A stretch of 64,000 bases of DNA from Watersipora subatra (lineage: Eukaryota; Bryozoa; Gymnolaemata; Cheilostomatida; Watersiporidae): positions 33,985,155-34,049,154 of the forward strand of contig NC_088712.1 in NCBI RefSeq assembly GCF_963576615.1, written 5' to 3'. Position numbers and translations under genes: made by a program. This document shows positions 12,101 through 24,100 of the stretch, piece after piece. Every line of letters starts with the position of its first letter. Position 1 is the first letter of the stretch. Under the pieces are notes generated by a model. It saw nothing but the letters and a program-made list of their open reading frames with translations, had not been told where the DNA came from and ran no database searches.

Positions 12101-15100
12101 CGGGGAAAAGGCTGAAAAGTTAATTCAAAATATTGAAATATGTCTTATATAAAGGTCTGTAAATCAATCAAGTTAATTAAAAGTTTATTGAATTAGTGAA
12201 TTATTCGAATAATTACACAAATTATTTAGTTAGTGAGTTTATTTGCTGTAACATCTACAGTTTTCATCTTACAGATCTTAAAACAAACTAACTTTGTGTC
12301 AGGGGTACCATGAACCAACAGTTGCTATTTGCTAAATGCTCAGTCAGGGGTACCATGAACCAACAGTTGCTATTTGCTAAATGCTCAGTCTCTATTTGGA
12401 GTTGCGTCATATTATCGCTTTCTCCGCAAGTGATGTAATGGTAGTCTGGTAGAATAGTCAACATAAACTCTCAACTACTGGAATCAGGCCTTTGCATTTT
12501 TATCTATGATGTCCTTACAGAGATGCTCGAGGCTACGCTAGGCTGCTTCTACGCACCTCAAAAAGCACTCGCCGAGGTTGTCATTTTGGAGTACAGAGTT
12601 CACATCGGTTATCTAGCGAGACGGTTCTTCCACCATCTCATCAGGTGAGGCGATCGTAACACTCATCCTACTTTAGCAGACAGTTGTCTGTTCTTTTTGA
12701 GAGTTTTCTGTTCATTTTGAGTTGAAATACAAAGTTTCTTCTGCCAGTTATTATTAGTGTTATTATTATTACTATTATTATTTATGCAGCATTGTCATGA
12801 AGTCTATCAGAAACATTGAAGTAAGACTGTGTTTGATGGCTGCTGAGACGTTTAGTGAAAACTGAAGTATCTTAATGAATGAAGTAACACAAACAGAGGC
12901 TACTAGTTACTAACATATGATGTGTCATTGCTTGTTTTTAAAGCTTTCACCGCTGGTATTGTTTTATTTCATTATACGCTGCCTGCAGGTATTCTCGGTT
13001 TGACAAAGCATTCCTGTTGGCGGTAGACATCAACTCTCGAGACCTCTTCATGGACATCTACTATGCAGCTCTAGATTTAGGGCAGCACAGGCTTGCCGCT
13101 GCTGCAAAACAAAAAGCGAGGCACTGCGAAGATGAATTGCTTTTCTCAGGTAACCCGCTGGTTGTACAGAGAGGAATACCATTACATATTCTGAATCAGA
13201 AAATTTGACCCGTCATCTGACAGGTCATAGTTTGATTCTTTCATATGTGAATGTGTCACCTCTGAAAGAAGGCGTGACTTTAATAACTTTGTACAGTAAT
13301 ACTATGTGAGTATGCAATGCCTCCTATATGTGTATATTACAAAATATTGAAAATTACACTTCCCCCATTAACCTTTCTCACACAATGCATAGACTGCTGC
13401 TGTCATACCTGTTACACCTTAACTTTTTGCCCAGAAAGGTTTTTTAAAGAATAGAGAAAGCATAATATTATTATGCTTTATTATTCATCTTGAGGTGTTG
13501 ACTGATGTTCTAAAAAAAGAATCAAGGAGATTGACCAACCAGAAGCTGAGATATAGCCAGCCAAACACAGGTCTACCAAAAAACAAAAGTGTTTTGGTAA
13601 TCATCAATATATGACGTATGAAATCGACTTGTGTGCCATTGGTCAATTAAGCCAACTAATGCGCTCTCCTATAACAATCACCGCGTTTTAATTGGTTTAA
13701 TCCCTGGAAGTATAGAACAATCAAATTGGGCCTAACAAGCATCGTTCCTAGAATTCCGAACCAGTCCCTCTGACGTGTAGATTAGTTTTAGCGTAAAATA
13801 ATTACACGCATCTATTATTTCGCTATCTTGCTAGTTCAGCTCAGTTTTGTTGTTCTCCTACTTAGCTTCCCTATTCAGACTCATCTTTAGCGTTGTTCAG
13901 ATTTTTTAACTATAGCTAATAAATAGAATCAATTAAATCAATCTCGGTTATTATTTGGAATTTTCTACAAATTATATTAGTTACATCATTTATTCTATAT
14001 GCAGTTATATTATTATTTTGTATAATATGCATTATGAATATTATATAAATCATAAAAAATAATCATAGATAAGATAATAGATCAATAGAAAAATCAAAGC
14101 AAAAGTTATCGTTTTCTTTTCTTATAGCAAGAGCAGCACGGTCAAGTTAGTCTTTTTAAGATTATGGCTGTAGTGAACTTCCAGTCTGTTAATAGTGACG
14201 ATAATCATGAAATCAACTGAATGCTGCAGTAGATACACAGTAGAAGAATGCTGCAGTAGATACACAGTAGAAAAACGATGAAGGAACAAAAAGTCCCATT
14301 CCTATTTCTTATTGTAAACAAACTGCAACTCGCGGATATCGCATATAGACTATACACGCGCCGTTCGTTGAACAGATGATCGTCGGAGCATATCCGTGGA
14401 GATCGAGTTAAAATTTGAAGCACAATAGTCAAAATCTGCTCTTCTGCTTTAAAAAATCATGGCGAGGAGTTGTGGGCAAATGCCTTTACCACACAATGTT
14501 TCGATGATTTTCCTGAGAAACCAGAGCTAGTATGTAAATTATTTACTATCGTGAGAAGCGTTTCACATCTCGTAGCCAAAACAATCATTATACATAACGG
14601 CGGTAAGGGTGCGCAACTCCGGCACATGACCATTAAGTCGATTTTATACGTCACAGTTTTCGGGATTTTCGAAGGGTTTTCCTCTGATTCTTTATTAGGT
14701 AGACCTGTGTTTGGCTGTCTATATCTCAGCTTCTAGGGGGTCAATCTCCTTGATTCTTTTTTTAGAACATCAGTCAACACCTCAAGATAACTAATAAAGC
14801 ATAATAATATTATGCTTTCTCTATTCTTTAAAAGTCTAGTCACAAGGCATAGAGATCTCAACTCAAAACTATTGTGGCTTCGGTGACTGCCATCACATAC
14901 TATTATTGTTATGTACTAGTTTCTACAATTATAATAAAATATAGTGATTGAACTTCCATATTAATGTAGTAAGCACCTGTTCAGACCATCTCATAGAGTC
15001 ATCTCATCGAGTCATCTCATAGAGTCATCTCATAGAGTCATCTCATAGAGTCATCTCATAGAGTCATCTCATAGAGTCATCTCATAGAGTCATCTCATAG

Positions 15101-18100
15101 AGTCATCTCATAGAGTCATCTCATAGAGTCATCTCATAGAGTCATCTCATAGAGTCATCTCATAGAGTCATCTCATAGAGTCATCTCATAGAGTCATCTC
15201 ATAGAGTCATCTCATAGAGTCATCTCATAAAGTCATCTCATAGTAGAGGTGGAACGAGACAGGTTTTTTAAGTTCGAGACGAGACTCGAGACACTGCCTT
15301 GTAAAAATTCGAGACTCGAGACATGAGACAGTAAAATAGTGTCCATTTGGCAATGATTTCACTACACAAGGACTAGTGTACTTAATATATAAAATTGATA
15401 AACCTCTTTTTAAATTGAATTTTCACATGGTGTAAGTGATTTAAATACAACATTTTGATTGCGATATGCATGTAATTTTTGTAAACAAAAGTGACACAAA
15501 CACCTCTAAAATAGCGAAGTTATATATTTCTAAGAATTTTGAGCTTGATTGATACTAATTATTATAAACATATTGCTTTGTACGTGTGTATTTGTTTTAA
15601 GTTTTGTTTGTGTATTAACTGCAGTATGTGAATTATATTTAAATCGTACTCATGAAATTATATGAATTACTGTATATATTCTTATATTGAACTAACGATA
15701 ATGTCATTGTTACCCGAACACGAACTATGGTCGACACAGCCTTTAGTTTGTTTCTCCGTGTACGGGCAGGTTTTACCCGCAATTGGTAGTATACAAAAGA
15801 GGACCGAATTTTATGAAGAGCAAATGGTTTGGACACGATACAATAAAATGCAGATATTTTACCCGCAACAGTCTTGTTTATTAAATCGGATTATTCGGAG
15901 GGTAATTAGATACGACCCGGTATCTGTTTTAAGGTCACCGAACTGGACTACAATATATTAACAGGGCCGTTGTCAGGACTACATGATTAGACTCGGCGGC
16001 CAACTTAATCAATAACAACAGGTAGTAACGAACCTGGTATAAGCAGTTGCCTGCAATCCATTACAATATATGGAGTTGTTGTTACCGCAAAAGCCATGTT
16101 TTAACAGCCATGCGCAGGCGCTTTAGTTCTATTTCCTGCCTCGAGTTTGGTAATAGTTAGGTCGAGACGAGACCGATACGGGACAAGACAGGTCGATACT
16201 CGAGATGTCTCGTGTCTCGTTCCACCTCTATCTCACAGAGTCATCTCATAGAGTCATCTCATAGAGTCATCTCATAGAGTCATCTCATAGAGTCACCTCA
16301 TAGAGTCATCTCATAGTCGTCCCAGGGCCCATCACTTTATGGGCCCTGGGACGACTGAGATGTCCTATAAAGGAGTGTTTAGGACTATTCAGAGTTATTG
16401 AGTTATAGTTTCAAGTTAAATTTTAAAATTTTGGCTCAGTTACTACTTATGGATGTTATTGAATGTTTGGAGTTATCCTTAGACTCAGGTTCGAGTTTCA
16501 ACGAAGCTGACTTGCTGAGTGATGATGAGCTTTACTCTGGTGCGAGCTCGGAAGGTAGTTTGGTGGAATCAAGGGAGAGAGCGGAGGCAATTGTTTTAGC
16601 TCGAGTAAATGGACACGCCCCGCCTCTTCCACCCAGAAAATTACCTAATAAGGTTAGTTTTTATGCCTGTGGAAGATCACAATGTTGGCAGTCACAGCTT
16701 GAAGACTGTACATAAATACATTATTATTATTACCTATGAAGGTCAGTCAGTATAGCCTATGAAGGTCAGTCAGTATAACCTATGAAGGTCAGTCAGTATA
16801 ACCTATGAAGGTCAGTCAGTATAACCTATGAAGGTCAGTCAATATAACCTATGAAGGTCAGTCGGTATAATCTATGAAGGTCAGTCGGTATAACCTACGA
16901 AGGTCAGTCGGTATAACCTATGAAGGTCAGTCGGTATAACCTATGAAGGTCAGTCAATATAACCTATGAAGGTCAGTCGGTATAACCTATGAAGGTCAGT
17001 CGGTATAACCTATGAAGGTCAGTCGGTATAACCTATGAAGGTCAGTCGGTATAACCTATGAAGGTCAGTCGGTATAACCTATGAAGGTCAGTCGGTATAA
17101 CCTATGAAGGTCAGTCAATATAATCTATGAAGGTCAGTCAATATAACCTATGAAGGTCAGTCAATATAACCTATGAAGGTCAGTCAATATAACCTATGAA
17201 GGTCAGTCATAGGTTATATTAAGGCTGACAATAACCTACTAATTATTTACCTATTAACTATTTTATCTACCTACTATTACTTCAATATAACTTATGAAGT
17301 AAGGCAGAAAATAGATTTTGGAATGTTGCAGTTATCATTCCTGTGTCTTTAGTAATTCTTTGTTAGTTTACCATCTATTTTATATAACATAACAAAAAAG
17401 AAATATTATAAAACACAAAAAAGACTATCATTATGAACGACAAAGTTGAACAGGTAGTCATTCTCATCAACTTCTGACGTTATTTACTATAGGCATTTTA
17501 AATTGTGATCTGCAGGTCACACCTCCTGTCCCACCAAGAGGTCACAGGCATAGTATTACATCATTACACAAAACTCCCTCCAGTGGTGATTCAACACCAC
17601 CTTTACCTCCTCGAGTGAGGGCTTCTGATCACGGACAAGCAGAGGTATGTAGATGAGCACCTTACAGTTGCTTTCTCACTCAGACATAGCATGACTTTTT
17701 TCCTTTTTAAAACTTGACGTTCGATATCATCATTGCCAAAATGTTATGGAATTTTATAGTCTTGACTAGATGAATGCCCGGCGTTGCCCAGGTAACAAAA
17801 AGGTCTTTGGATAAAAATTTTCGAACTTTTAAACTTCATATCATGAGAAAAGTGTTTTTGTGTACTTAAAATGAACTAGAGAAAAAATAAAACTGTAAAG
17901 GTTTCCAAACTACTGTAACTTTTAAATTTCATATAATGAAAGAAAAGTTTTGGTGGAATAAACTAGAAGGAAAGATAAAACCGTGACGGTGTTTAAATCT
18001 AATTGTGAAATTATTAGCAAGTCATGGCTAAATATTGTCTGTTTTGCAACGATTAAAATGAAAAGTTATTTGGTTTAAAATTATAAGAATTTAGTTAGTT

Positions 18101-21100
18101 TCAGTGTTTGCATCATAAGGCAAAAATGTTGTATAAAGTGGTATAGAAACCCATAGTAATTATCTAATGCAATCACTGTCGGGTGAAAACCATCAAAATC
18201 ATCATTAAAAATAGTAACAAAACATTATGTTAACCTTAGTAACTATAGTTACAATAACTCTAGTGCAGTTTATTGGTTCTGAGGTTTATTTAGTGGTTCT
18301 GAGGTTTATTTAGTGGTTATGATCTGCAAGAAAATGTAACATTGCAATGTACTACATGCAAAACGTACTGTGGAGAGTTTTTACCTTCAGTCAAATGTGT
18401 AACATAAACTGTGAATCCAACTTAAATGAATTTAGCTTACTAAACATTTGAAGGAGCTTTAGTATGTATTCAGTAAACTTCAAATTTTCAACACTTAATT
18501 TTATCACTTATCTGTTTGCGAATTCATTTTTATCATAACAGATAATCCATGGCGAGCAACATATATCTCTAAATAACGTATATATAAGTACACAAATCGC
18601 CAAATTTCAATTTCGAGGGAAATCTCTGTTGATAGCATGTGGCAGGAAAACAAATTTCCCTTAGTATGGTGAGGACGAAAAAGCATTATGTTTTATAGTT
18701 GGGTGAAAAATCTTTTTTGTAACAAGTGCATAGTACCCTGTAGGCACAATGTATCAATTAATATGTCATTTAGTATGTGAATACGTGCAAAGGGTATACA
18801 GTATATACATGTAGTAAGAGCCTTTGTAGACTGGTGGTTAGATGATTGGTTTACAAATATGTGGTTTCAATATTTGAAAGTTTAAATCCAGCAGCATGCG
18901 AGCTTTTTTGTTACAGGATTTTAATATCTATATCTGGACAGACCATATCACAGACAGAATCATAAACACTGAGATTTATATATAGACTAGCTGTGCCTTC
19001 CGGCATAGCCCGGGTATTAAAAATCAGCTTATGAACAATAGGAAGTCATGGTAGTTACCTACCACTTGCTATTAGCCTGGCACATTGCCAATGAAAATTG
19101 GTATTAAAAATCAACTTATAAACAATGAGAAGTAATGAAAGCTGTCTGCCATTTGCTGGCAGCTTTCCAGCAAATGGCAGACTCAAGAGTGCTTGACCTG
19201 GTCAGCGGTTGATTCTCAGAATAGGCCAAGAGAGGTTACACAAGGTTGCACCGTGAGTGGTATAACCTTGTGTTGAATGTTCGATTTTATAGCGTGCTTT
19301 CTGTCATTTCTGTCATTTCAACATAGCAAAAGTTTCTGTCTGAAATAAATGGAAAAGTTGCTGTAATTTGTATCAGGTGATATACTCATTTGCTCCCATT
19401 ACTTTGTTTACAAACAATGGTATTTTAAATATTCTATTGTTTTCACATAATTTAATTCTGCAGACACATGTGGGGTTATCAGAGAGTCAAACTGGTCAAA
19501 TCGTTTATTGCATCTATATTTTATTGTATATATTTTATAGCACCTATATTTTATTGCATCTATATTTTATTGTACATGTATCTATATTTTATTGCATCTA
19601 TATTTTATTGCATCTATATTTTATTGTATCTGTATTTTATTGTATCTGTATTTTATTGTACCGTATCTATATTATATTGTATCTATATTTTATTGTATCT
19701 ATGTTTTATTGTATATATATTTTATTGTATCGATATTTTATTGTATCTATATTTTATTGCATCCATATTTTCCCACGACCAAACACGAGCGAAGCGAGTG
19801 TTTGGGAGCTTTATAATAAATGCATATGCGCACACAACTTCCGTCAATTATTCATCAACACCGTACCCAAACCCTTCTACCGAAATCTCATCGACAAATT
19901 TAACCATTTTTGTATGGAGTCGTTTAAGTATAATAATGATACAAAACACACATAAACCTATTTAAATATGTTACTAAGTCTTTGAAAATTCTCGACAATA
20001 TCCTAAAACTTACCCATCTGATCGGATAATACATAACTAAACAGATTAATTTGGCCTAAAATCGCCATTAAAACCTGGCAAGCCTTTTTTAGTCAAAATT
20101 AAGACCGGCCAACAAAACGCCGATAAAGCCGTGCGACCGAGAGTAGAACCATTAAGTCGTGCGCATTTCACGAGAAAAACATGCACATTTCACTAGTCTA
20201 TGGCATTGTCCAGTTGCCAAAGGTTTTTGTAATTAACGTAGAAGTACTGAAAAGTGATCGTTTCTTCTTTGCCGATTTTAAAGATAAGTGACATTTTGGA
20301 CACTTATAATGAGTACTTTGGTATTCCAACTGATGTCCAAAACAGTGAAAGTAAAGGAAATAACGATGATATTTTTCTAACGATTCTTATAAGATTATTA
20401 CAATATTTAATTGTAAGAATATTTATTCGATTTTATAAGTTTTAATTATAAGAATAATCATTTGAATTTATAAGATCGAAGTATATAGTGACCGATGGTG
20501 TGCAATATGTTACTGTTATGATTTTTCTAAAGTTTTTGTTGATGATACTACAGCTGTGCCCAATATCGCGGTACTGCCAAGCCGTTTTTAATATCTGCGA
20601 CATTAAGTTATAAGCCTACACTTTCTTATAGATATACAGCTATTTCTATGACAACCAACTACAGTCTGGTTGGATTTTTAAATTCAGCATAATTTTTTGC
20701 ATATAAACACAAAAATCTAAATATCACAACTTCTTAATATTGGTTGCTATGAAGTTTTGAAATGTAAACAAAATTGTGCATTGGTTTTCGTTTCTCAGAC
20801 TTAAACACCAGTTTTCTCAGAACTATGTTTTCACACTAATAGTAAGCATGCATTCAGTTTATTGACCATAAAATCTGCTGTAATTAAATTGGAATCAAAT
20901 TTTTTTGCAAAATAACAGAATTTTCTCCTTCTGCTAGTGTGGATAACTCTAAATCTCACACACCTGACTTAACCATGGTTTCTGTGATCATGACCCATTT
21001 CTTCACTTCGGTTACAGATCGCTGTCAAAATCGTTCTACATTCAACACAACCAACTTTCAAACTGTGTATATTACACAGCAGTTTGCCATTTTTCTTCTA

Positions 21101-24100
21101 ATATTGCATTTCTCCTATTGCGGGGGAGAGATATAAACATATAATCTTTTCCTTTCATTATTGCTGTTTGTTGTACATAATAACACCCACACCCAGTACA
21201 TTACAGCTACCATTGCAGTTATCATTGCAGTTATCCTATTGCACTGCAGTGCCATTTGACTGCTAATGTTGCATTTCTCAACCATCAGTACCCTTTCTTT
21301 TCGATATCACTTTGGTTGTGGGCTGTATGACAGTGGAATTTCTAGTTGTATTTATATTTTTGCTAGACTGAATTGAGCGGCGAGAGGAACCAGACAAACA
21401 CGAGCAAGTACCATCACGTTACTGGGTAAGTTGTTTTTCTTTACAGTTACCAATCAGCTGCTTGAAATTTTAACAATATCTGCCCAATACTATGCATGCC
21501 TATTATAGACTTGCTATAGTTTTGGTGGATTGCTAGTAGCTAAAACAGTGTTGATGCAATCTGATTGGTTACCTCGCATTACCTCATTATCTGATTGGTC
21601 ACCTAGCATTAGATACTTAGATTGGTTCATTAGGTAGTTCTGTGTGATGAATAGAAAATACAAATTTAGCATCCTGATAGCTGAAGCAGTTGATAGCTGA
21701 GGATATACAGTCGTATTCTCAAGGTTTTCCATTAATACGCTTGACTCTCTACAATTTTTATTGGTGTTTGCTGAGATGAAGAGTTATCTGACTTCGCTGT
21801 ATGTTAGTTTACAAAAGAACAAGGCTTGCATTGTATTATACAACTGCTTGTTCGTTTGTCTTTTCTTAATTATTTTAACTATTGCTGCAGGCTTGTCAGG
21901 TAAGAGTTGTCTTTCCTTTATTATTAACCCGCAATTTTTCCTTGTGCTGTCCAATATACTAGAGTGCAAGCTTCTCTTCAATTTTTCTCTTTCCTCTCAA
22001 TGTATTCGGTTGCTATCGTGGTTTACATTTTACATGACACGAATTGGAGAGTTGATTTGCCATGAGCTACTCGGAGAAAGTATATGCTATTCCCATCGTA
22101 ATATTAACTATTACAATAATGCATATAGTAATACAGTAATACATATACAATCAAACTTCAATTCACAACCGTTGTAGCATACAGAATTTTTGACACAACA
22201 TTAAATTCTTACAAATGCTCTACAACTTAGTATGTTTAAATGTTTCAAGTCTCTTAAGTGAGAGTGAAGAGTCAAAACAGTAAATAAGTTATGAACATAA
22301 TAAGAAATGTAAGTCGAGTTAGTATGTTTCAAGGTCAGTTGGTCTCAAGGTCAGTTGGTCTCAAGGTCAGTTGGTTTCAAGGTCAGTTGGTCTCAAGGTC
22401 ATTTGGTCTCAAGGTCAGTTTGTCTCAAGGTCAGTTGGTCTCAAGGTCAGTTGGTCTCAAGGTCAGTTGGTCTCAAGGTCAGTTGGTTTCAAGGTCAGTT
22501 GGTCTCAAGGTCAGTTGGTCTCAAGGTCAGTTGGTTTCAAGGTCAGTTGGTCTGAGGGTAAGTTACTCATAGTATTTCAGCTGAACAATAAAAATGAATC
22601 GCATAAAGATGTTATGTCATTGTATGAATATTTGCTCCAGTATAAGAGGGTATAGAAATCAGTATGTGTAGTAGTATTGAGTTACGAGATGTAAGTCAGT
22701 AAGAGATGTAAGTCACTCAGAAAGATGAAACTTTTTTTAAGAGAGGTTAACAGGCCTGTCGGCCATTATGTTCATCAGCTAATAATCAATGCTTCGAGGA
22801 AGAGGTTTACTGTGACCACGAATTGGTAAAAGGTAAATCGTGCAGGTGTGTCGTCTGAGACGGCCAGATGGAGAGATATTCATTAATAGTCTCCTACTTA
22901 TTCATATTTCATTTTAATTTTTGTCTTTGTCAGCCAGGGTCATTAAAGGGTCATTAAAGCTCTTGGGTTGCTAAGGTTTGTATCAAGGCTTGTAAGAAAA
23001 TTCTCACATTGGGATCTTCCTACGAGTGTTTGGCTAGTTTTAAACCACGGATTGCCATACATTATCAGAGGTCAAAGAATGTTGCCATACAATATTAGAG
23101 GTCAAAGAATCTTGCCATACATTATCAGAGGTCAAAGAATGTTGCCATAGAGTATTAAAGGTCAAAGAATCTTGTCATACAGTATTAGAGGTCAAAGAAT
23201 GTTGTCATACAATATTATAGGTCAAAGAATGTTGCCATACAATAATAGAGGTCAAAGAAAAAGATTTTGGCTTAAAATATCAATCCAGGGCTGTTAAGGA
23301 TAATCATAGCTTCTAATAGCTTTGAATATGGCGAGTTTAAGGTAACTTTCAATTATGAAGTTGCAACAGAAAATTAAACTTGAAAAATGCAAACTCAATT
23401 TAAGTTCCAAGTCTAAATTCGCTGACATTGAGACTGCTAAAACATGGTTAGTCGCCAGCTACAGTTATGACTTTGGCTTTCTTTACACCATAGATTGAAA
23501 CATCGCGGAGACGGCTCACAGACGCAGAGACGACTCAAGAGATTTATTTTAAGAAGTACCTTCGACTATAAATAAGACCAGTTTTGTATTTTAGTCGGTT
23601 TTTCCCCCAATAGTATCCAAATTATGGTGATGGGCAGTGGCTAATTAATCTCTTGTTTCACATCAAAATATGGTCATGGGCAGTAGCTAATTAATCTCTT
23701 GTTTCACATCAAACTATGGTCATGGGCAGTAGCTAATTAATCTCTTGTTTCACATCAAACTATGGTCATGGGCAGTAGCTAATTAATCTCTTGTTTCACA
23801 TCAAACTATGGTCATGGGCAGTAGCTAATTAATCTCTTGTTTCACACCAAACTATGGTCATGGGCAGTAGCTAATTAATCTCTTGTTTCACACCAAACTA
23901 TGGTCATGGGTAGTAGCTAATTAATCTCTTGTTTCACACCAAACTATGGTCATGGGCAGTAGCTAATTAATCTCTTGTTTCACACCAAACTATGGTCATG
24001 GGCAGTAGCTAATTAATCTCTTGTTTCACACCAAACTATGGTCATGGGCAGTAGCAAATTAATCTCTTGTTTCACATCAAACTATGATCATGGGTAGTAG

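Noticed and set aside
13448..14827. piggyBac assignment for the TTAA element
   Set aside because: piggyBac ends normally start with CCC after TTAA; these start AGAATAG and have very long arms, so Kolobok-type is favoured, though without a transposase this is not proved.
22291..22655. Val/Ser/Gln-rich frames over the 16-bp array
   Set aside because: Periodic translation of the minisatellite.
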